Both the position numbers and the translations under genes were made by a program. This document shows positions 7,098-10,416 of a stretch of 10,416 bases of DNA, one piece after another. The stretch is from NCBI GenBank assembly GCA_017743275.1, contig JAGHZG010000024.1, forward strand, positions 1 through 10,416, in the 5' to 3' direction. This DNA comes from Chloroflexota bacterium (lineage in GTDB: Bacteria > Chloroflexota > Anaerolineae > B4-G1 > DUEL01). Numbering within the stretch: the stretch's first letter is position 1; every line of letters starts with the position of its first letter. The notes below the pieces were generated by a model. The model was not told the DNA's origin. It saw nothing but the letters and a program-made list of their open reading frames with translations, and did no database searches.

Positions 7098-8558
7098 TCA
7101 GCCGAGAAAGCGCCGCAGAATGGCGGCGCGAGTGATCAGATCGGTCAGTTGGGCGATGTTATTTTGTTCCATAGAACTGCGGATTTTGCGTACCAGGTCC
7201 AGGTGCTCCGGGTGCTGGGAGAACGAGAAGCCCGCCCGCTCCAGGGCATCGCGCAGCGAGGGGGTCATGAAGGGTCCCTCAAAGTCGGTAAAGCCCAGCG
7301 CGGTGGCGATTTCCACTTTGAACGAGGGGTATACCTGATTCACAAAGGCGAGGTCTTCCCCGGTCAAAGCGTCAAACGCGATGAGTTCCGGAGGCAGGCC
7401 CAGGGAATAGAGCGCGCAGACGAAGGAGATAGCGCGCGGCAACGTGACCCCGTTCAGTTCCCGAGCGTAGCCGAACAATCCGATATGCAATTTCCGCGCC
7501 CGGCGGCATGGTATGAATTTCGCGATATGGTTAATGTACGGGGCTAACTCTACCACCTGCTGCCGGTAGGCGGTACTGTACCGTTCAATCATGGTTAGCG
7601 CCCGTTCTGTATCGACGGGCTGCGCCGGTCCGATCTCCCGTGCCCTGAGGTACTCGCAGGCGGCCCTGACCTGGTGGGCCGGGTAATCAAACTTGAAAGC
7701 CGATTGGATGGTGAATGTAACCACACTGGGGTATTCCTTTCCAACCCGCTCCACTGTGGAAGGAGACAGACCGCCCCGGAAGGGTGCGGAACCCAGCCCG
7801 ATGATCGGGTGGAATCGTACGCCAATCCGGACCGACAGTTCCTCCAGCCTGGCCAGGGCAATTTTGTTCGCCAGCGCTGCCGATACCAGTCCGTAGTTCA
7901 TCGCCGTATCCGATCGGGCCAGGAAAACCCGTTGGTCGCTGAGACCCTTATCGGTGAGGTACGCCTCCAGAATCTCCGCTGCCCGCAACATGGTCGGCAC
8001 ATCTTCAAAGAGAGGGATGACGCCGATGCGCGCTGGAGCGAACTCGCCAATCCACTCCGCGATGGTGATGTCGTCATCCCGAAGGCGCATGTGCTGTCGC
8101 CCGATCACGTAGTCCACATAATAGCGATAGACCCGGTCAATACACCGGGCCGAGACGGTCATAGGCAGAATTACTTCAAAGATCGGCGTGACATCGCACC
8201 CGTAGAAGAGAGAAGCCACATCGTGGGATCGGGGGATGCTTTCCAGGGTCTCCAGAAGGATTTTGGCTTCGGCCCTTTCCACCATCGGGTTCGGAACCCG
8301 CAACGTCAGCCGCAGGTCCTCACCCAGCACATGGTCGCAAAAGTACTCCGGGTAAAACGTGAGGAGTTTCTTGACCACGTGCTCATCTATTTCTTTGCCC
8401 TCCACGTCCCACATCTGTTCATCGCATCCCAGATGCGAGTAGGCATAGTATGCCTCGCGGATTTCGTCTTCTCCGGCCAGCACGCTGGACGTGGCGAAGA
8501 ATGGGATCATCGCGTTGTCGGGATGCTGTGTGCTCATGCAACGGGGTATAGTGGACAT
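7098..8558 (-). CDS. ppcA: Archaeal-type phosphoenolpyruvate carboxylase
   Basis: This enzyme carboxylates PEP with bicarbonate to oxaloacetate. At 486 residues it belongs to the short archaeal-type family (PpcA), about half the length of the usual bacterial Ppc. It opens with the family hallmark CMSTQHPDN (7-15) and shows ENS-free but typical segments such as RVPNPMVERAEAK (87-99), FEVILPMT (127-134), ARSDTAMNYG (214-223), GLGSAPFRGG (254-263) and a C-terminal SLRDALERAGFSF. Archaeal-type PEP carboxylase is patchy in bacteria, so transfer from archaea or an old shared origin is plausible. The start at 8558 is chosen over the internal Met8 because AGGGGG lies about 8 nt before it. The gene sits just downstream of a MITE-like insertion and 10 nt before proC. 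Its likely job is oxaloacetate supply for citrate/2-oxoglutarate synthesis and aspartate. Confidence 0.95.
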   Translation of the reverse strand: MSTIPRCMSTQHPDNAMIPFFATSSVLAGEDEIREAYYAYSHLGCDEQMWDVEGKEIDEHVVKKLLTFYPEYFCDHVLGEDLRLTLRVPNPMVERAEAKILLETLESIPRSHDVASLFYGCDVTPIFEVILPMTVSARCIDRVYRYYVDYVIGRQHMRLRDDDITIAEWIGEFAPARIGVIPLFEDVPTMLRAAEILEAYLTDKGLSDQRVFLARSDTAMNYGLVSAALANKIALARLEELSVRIGVRFHPIIGLGSAPFRGGLSPSTVERVGKEYPSVVTFTIQSAFKFDYPAHQVRAACEYLRAREIGPAQPVDTERALTMIERYSTAYRQQVVELAPYINHIAKFIPCRRARKLHIGLFGYARELNGVTLPRAISFVCALYSLGLPPELIAFDALTGEDLAFVNQVYPSFKVEIATALGFTDFEGPFMTPSLRDALERAGFSFSQHPEHLDLVRKIRSSMEQNNIAQLTDLITRAAILRRFLG

Positions 8559-8579
8559 CGGCAGCCCCCTTGATCATAG

Positions 8580-8715
8580 ACAGGACTTACGCAGTTGGGA
8601 GGATCACTCTCGGAGTTTGCCCGGCAACTGTTCTTCCTCCCAGCGGGGAGAACGTGCCAGGCACTTCCAGAAGTGCCTGGCACATTCGGAAACAACTCAA
8701 CTGCGTAACTCCTGT
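8580..8715. mobile_element. MITE-like element with 5-bp target duplication
   Basis: The terminal inverted repeats are ACAGGACTTACGCAGTTG at 8580-8597 and CAACTGCGTAACTCCTGT at 8698-8715, 18 bp with one mismatch. Both ends are directly flanked by CATAG (8575-8579 and 8716-8720), consistent with a 5-bp target-site duplication. The element is 136 bp with no ORF and a perfect internal palindrome at 8654-8683. It lies between the homocitrate synthase and PEP carboxylase genes, so it may separate their expression. The parent transposase is not in the window. Confidence 0.82.
8654..8683. repeat. Perfect 13-bp palindrome inside the MITE
   Basis: GTGCCAGGCACTT (8654-8666) and AAGTGCCTGGCAC (8671-8683) are exact inverted repeats around a 4-nt loop, CCAG. 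As RNA on either strand this gives a very stable hairpin. There is no adjacent T-run on the minus strand, so it is a weaker candidate for a terminator than for an mRNA-processing or stabilising stem. Confidence 0.85.
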
Positions 8716-8720
8716 CATAG

Positions 8721-8831
8721 AGTTATCAGCCCGGTTTGGCCCCGGTCTTCCCCAGTGCGGTCAGAAGTCAACGTCCGTATGGATGCCCTGAGCGGTGGCC
8801 TGGTCGTCCACTACCGGGAGGACGCCACAGG
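8721..8831. other. Short intergenic spacer, nothing assigned
   Basis: Between the MITE and the homocitrate synthase stop codon there is no promoter, terminator or ORF that I can support. The plus-strand frame through 8741-8831 reads like ordinary protein for about 30 codons but has no start context, so at most it is a gene remnant. Confidence 0.4.
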
Positions 8832-10070
8832 TTACCGTTTAAAAGCCTCGGGCTCTCTGCTGCGCCCCCTGTGTCGCGGCCAACGAATCTCCTCTCCTCG
8901 CTTTTCGGAGGGGTGGTGGCCATTGCTCCACTGCCATAAAATGGTGTCCACATCATCCAGCGTCAGCGGCTTCTCGTCGGCCAGCGCTTTGATGTGGGCC
9001 GTCACTTCCCGAATCTGCTCCGGGCTCAGCTGGATACCCAGTTGCTCGGCCCGCCATTTGATCGCATTCCACCCCGTGAACCGATGCGCGATGGAGATAT
9101 AGCGGGAAAGCCCGAAATCCGCCGGGTCTATAATCTCGTAGGTGCTCGGCTCGTTCAGGATAGCCTTCGCGTGAATTCCCGCTTTATGAGTGAAGGCGGT
9201 AATCCCGGTAATATAGTTATTGAAAGGAATGTCCACTCCGACGAACCGGGCCACCATCTCGTCCAGCTTCTTCAGCATCTTCAGGTTGTACTTGCGGACC
9301 AGGGCAGGGTCTACCGCGTAGAGGCGAGCGATCAGCCCTCCCAGAGGGGTAATCCCATTGCGCTCCCCGATGCCCAAAATGCTGGTGTCCACATAAGCGG
9401 CACCTGCAGCCAACGCGGCGTAACTATTGGCGATGGCGCACCCAGAGTCGTTGTGTCCGTGGAATTCCACCTCCGCGCGCACGATGCGCTTGAGGTCCCG
9501 CACCAGGTCATAAACATCAAAAGGTGTAGCAACCCCCACGGTGTCCGCGATCCCGACCCGGTGAACCCCCAGCCTGTCCACTTCGGAATACACCCGGAAG
9601 AGGTCTTCGCGCGGGCTGCGGAAGGAATCCTCCGTGCTGAAACGGACCTCCAGCTCGGGTCGCTGGTCCTTAATGAAAGAGAGCACCTGGACCGCCTTCT
9701 CAACCACTTGGGGCACATCCCACCCGTGGGAAAACTTCCGCAGCGGCAGGCCAATGCCAATGACAATGTCAATGCCGTTGAGCCCCTCAATTTCCATAGC
9801 CCGGGCCGCGTCGTCCCGGTTGCAGCGAATATGGGTGAGGAGGCGGGCCCGCAGTCCCAGGCTGGCGATCAACTGGAGATCCCGGTAACTCCGGGGCGAG
9901 ACCACCGGCGATGTTAACTCCAGGTATTCCACACCGAACTCATCCAGAGCGCAGGCGATGTCTATTTTCTGTCCGGTGGTGAAATTGGCGCCAACGAATT
10001 GTTCTCCCTCCCGAAGAGTGGACTCTATGATATGAAAGTCCCGGATCGTGGGTTGGCCTGTGTCGTTCAT
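8832..10070 (-). CDS. hcs: Homocitrate synthase, Thermus/fungal lysine type
   Basis: This enzyme condenses acetyl-CoA with 2-oxoglutarate to homocitrate, the first committed step of alpha-aminoadipate lysine synthesis. The 412-residue product matches Thermus thermophilus homocitrate synthase along its length from memory. Motifs are ESTLREGEQ (16-24, Arg20, Glu21), THI with H80, GID with D101, RFSTEDSFR (143-151), ADTVGVATP (175-183), metal-binding FHGHND (203-208), [11 protein letters not shown] (235-245), PFNNYITG (282-289) and THKAGIH (294-300). H80 and D101 correspond to Thermus residues linked to lysine feedback (His72, Asp92). The family normally ends near residue 383; the last ~28 residues are basic and run into repeat-like DNA. 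GGAGG lies 6 nt before the start. It is the first long gene after the promoter and attenuator leader, which fits control by lysine. Confidence 0.95.
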   Translation of the reverse strand: MNDTGQPTIRDFHIIESTLREGEQFVGANFTTGQKIDIACALDEFGVEYLELTSPVVSPRSYRDLQLIASLGLRARLLTHIRCNRDDAARAMEIEGLNGIDIVIGIGLPLRKFSHGWDVPQVVEKAVQVLSFIKDQRPELEVRFSTEDSFRSPREDLFRVYSEVDRLGVHRVGIADTVGVATPFDVYDLVRDLKRIVRAEVEFHGHNDSGCAIANSYAALAAGAAYVDTSILGIGERNGITPLGGLIARLYAVDPALVRKYNLKMLKKLDEMVARFVGVDIPFNNYITGITAFTHKAGIHAKAILNEPSTYEIIDPADFGLSRYISIAHRFTGWNAIKWRAEQLGIQLSPEQIREVTAHIKALADEKPLTLDDVDTILWQWSNGHHPSEKRGEEIRWPRHRGRSREPEAFKR

Positions 10071-10121
10071 TCTGAACCTCCGTTTTGCGCGTGCGGGATC
10101 GCGATGGTGGGCTGTATATAC

Positions 10122-10157
10122 AAAAAGGCCGACTCTCGGTCTCTGGAGAGTCGGCCT
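10122..10157 (-). terminator. Intrinsic terminator in the hcs leader (attenuator)
   Basis: On the minus strand a 12-bp perfect stem (10157-10146 with 10137-10126) closes an 8-nt loop and is followed by TTTTT (10126-10122). It lies upstream of homocitrate synthase, between the promoter and the gene, so it should stop most transcripts before the operon unless relieved. This is the strongest terminator signal in the window. Confidence 0.88.
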
Positions 10158-10230
10158 GCTGGTATGTAGATGGTATACGGGTTTACCCTTGCCTGCCGCG
10201 CGCGCTCCCCAGAGCCCCCTTAAGGGTCTC
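10141..10230 (-). promoter_or_regulatory. Candidate antiterminator and protector hairpins of the attenuator
   Basis: Leader segment CTCTGGGGAG (minus strand, 10214-10205) can pair over 10 bp, with one G-U, with CTCTCCAGAG (10150-10141). The latter is the loop and inner 5' arm of the terminator, so pairing would block termination. Upstream, GAG-A-CCC (10230-10224) can pair with GGG..CTC (10219-10212) and hide the first segment. The Lys16-Lys17 codons of the leader ORF (10236-10231) abut this protector and Lys21 (10221-10219) lies in it. A ribosome stalled there would open it. Base pairings are seen; the switch is inferred. Confidence 0.6.
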
Positions 10231-10281
10231 CTTCTTCGGTCGAGGGTTCTGAGGATTGCGCGGAGTGCAGAGATGGGTCAT
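10183..10281 (-). CDS. Putative 32-residue leader peptide
   Basis: An ATG-to-TAA frame of 33 codons starts about 29 nt after the predicted transcription start. The peptide has RPKKETLK at 14-21, with three Lys (AAG AAG, then AAG), as well as four Pro and four Arg. It ends 26 nt before the terminator stem. Its position, length and the Lys codons beside the protector hairpin fit an attenuation leader sensing charged tRNA-Lys; Pro or Arg sensing is possible. A weak point is the lack of a clear Shine-Dalgarno sequence (AAGCAAAG before ATG). Confidence 0.5.
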   Translation of the reverse strand: MTHLCTPRNPQNPRPKKETLKGALGSARGRQG

Positions 10282-10316
10282 CTTTGCTTATTTTGGTAAG
10301 CCGGAAAGTTAGGCTT

Positions 10317-10345
10317 TATATACCACAATGTCTGGAATTTGTCAA
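10317..10345 (-). promoter_or_regulatory. Housekeeping-sigma promoter for the hcs operon
   Basis: On the minus strand TTGACA (10345-10340) is a perfect -35 box, followed by a 17-nt spacer and TATATA (10322-10317) as the -10 box. The start of transcription is expected near 10310, giving a leader of about 240 nt before homocitrate synthase. The AT-rich setting contrasts with the GC-rich genes. Upstream, 10346-10416 shows no gene or site that I can support. Confidence 0.8.
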
Positions 10346-10416
10346 GTGTCCTGAAGTCGTTTGCCAGGGCTTATCAACGCTCTAACGAAGATGCTCGTAG
10401 TAAGCCACGAAGCGAA

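Noticed and set aside
8741..8831. Plus-strand frame reading like a short protein fragment, faintly like a small metal-binding or HMA-type domain
   Set aside because: No start, no ribosome-binding site, and it continues in antisense over homocitrate synthase; too short to support.
10113..10122. Perfect palindrome TGTATATACA next to the terminator T-run
   Set aside because: Only 10 bp and AT-only in the middle; no second copy or known operator match, and no -35 box at a suitable distance to make it a second promoter.
10071..10310. T-box or lysine riboswitch in the hcs leader
   Set aside because: I see no T-box core (AGGGTGGNACCGCG-like) and no lysine-riboswitch consensus; the leader-peptide model explains the structure better.

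Overview
The window carries seven well-supported protein genes, all on the minus strand and all in 2-oxoacid, lysine and glutamate-family metabolism. There is also one probable leader-peptide ORF and an unusual load of palindromic repeats between the genes. No tRNA, rRNA, CRISPR array or transposase was seen. The GC-rich coding DNA, a Thermus-type homocitrate synthase, an archaeal-type PEP carboxylase and intergenic CACGGAT and CACGAAT palindromes suggest a bacterium using the alpha-aminoadipate route to lysine. A thermophilic Chloroflexota-like organism is my best guess, but this is inference without any search.

Layout in the direction of transcription (high to low coordinates). A near-consensus promoter (10345-10317) leads into a leader of about 240 nt. 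The leader holds a 32-codon ORF with a Lys-Lys..Lys cluster and a strong intrinsic terminator (10157-10122), plus a possible competing pairing, so it looks like a ribosome-mediated attenuator. Next come homocitrate synthase (10070-8832), a 136-bp MITE-like insertion (8715-8580), archaeal-type PEP carboxylase (8558-7098) and proC (7087-6194). A repeat-bearing gap follows, then two adjacent full-length NifV-like condensing enzymes (6016-4835 and 4824-3676), and a 90-bp-period repeat array (3648-3363). The last block is an aconitase-superfamily large subunit (3249-2002), its small subunit (1990-1475) and an NAD-type isocitrate/homoisocitrate/isopropylmalate dehydrogenase (1493-489). The last 488 bases hold only repeats.

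How the genes could work together: PEP carboxylase supplies oxaloacetate. Enzymes of the homocitrate synthase family condense acetyl-CoA with 2-oxoacids. The LeuC/LeuD-type hydro-lyase isomerises the tricarboxylate, and the dehydrogenase decarboxylates it oxidatively. The same chemistry run on oxaloacetate gives 2-oxoglutarate (then glutamate and, through ProC, proline). Run on 2-oxoglutarate it gives 2-oxoadipate (lysine). The most notable points are the candidate lysine attenuator, three paralogous condensing enzymes of which one has lost the C-terminal His motifs of its family, and direct CACGGAT arrays flanking the leuC-leuD-dehydrogenase block.
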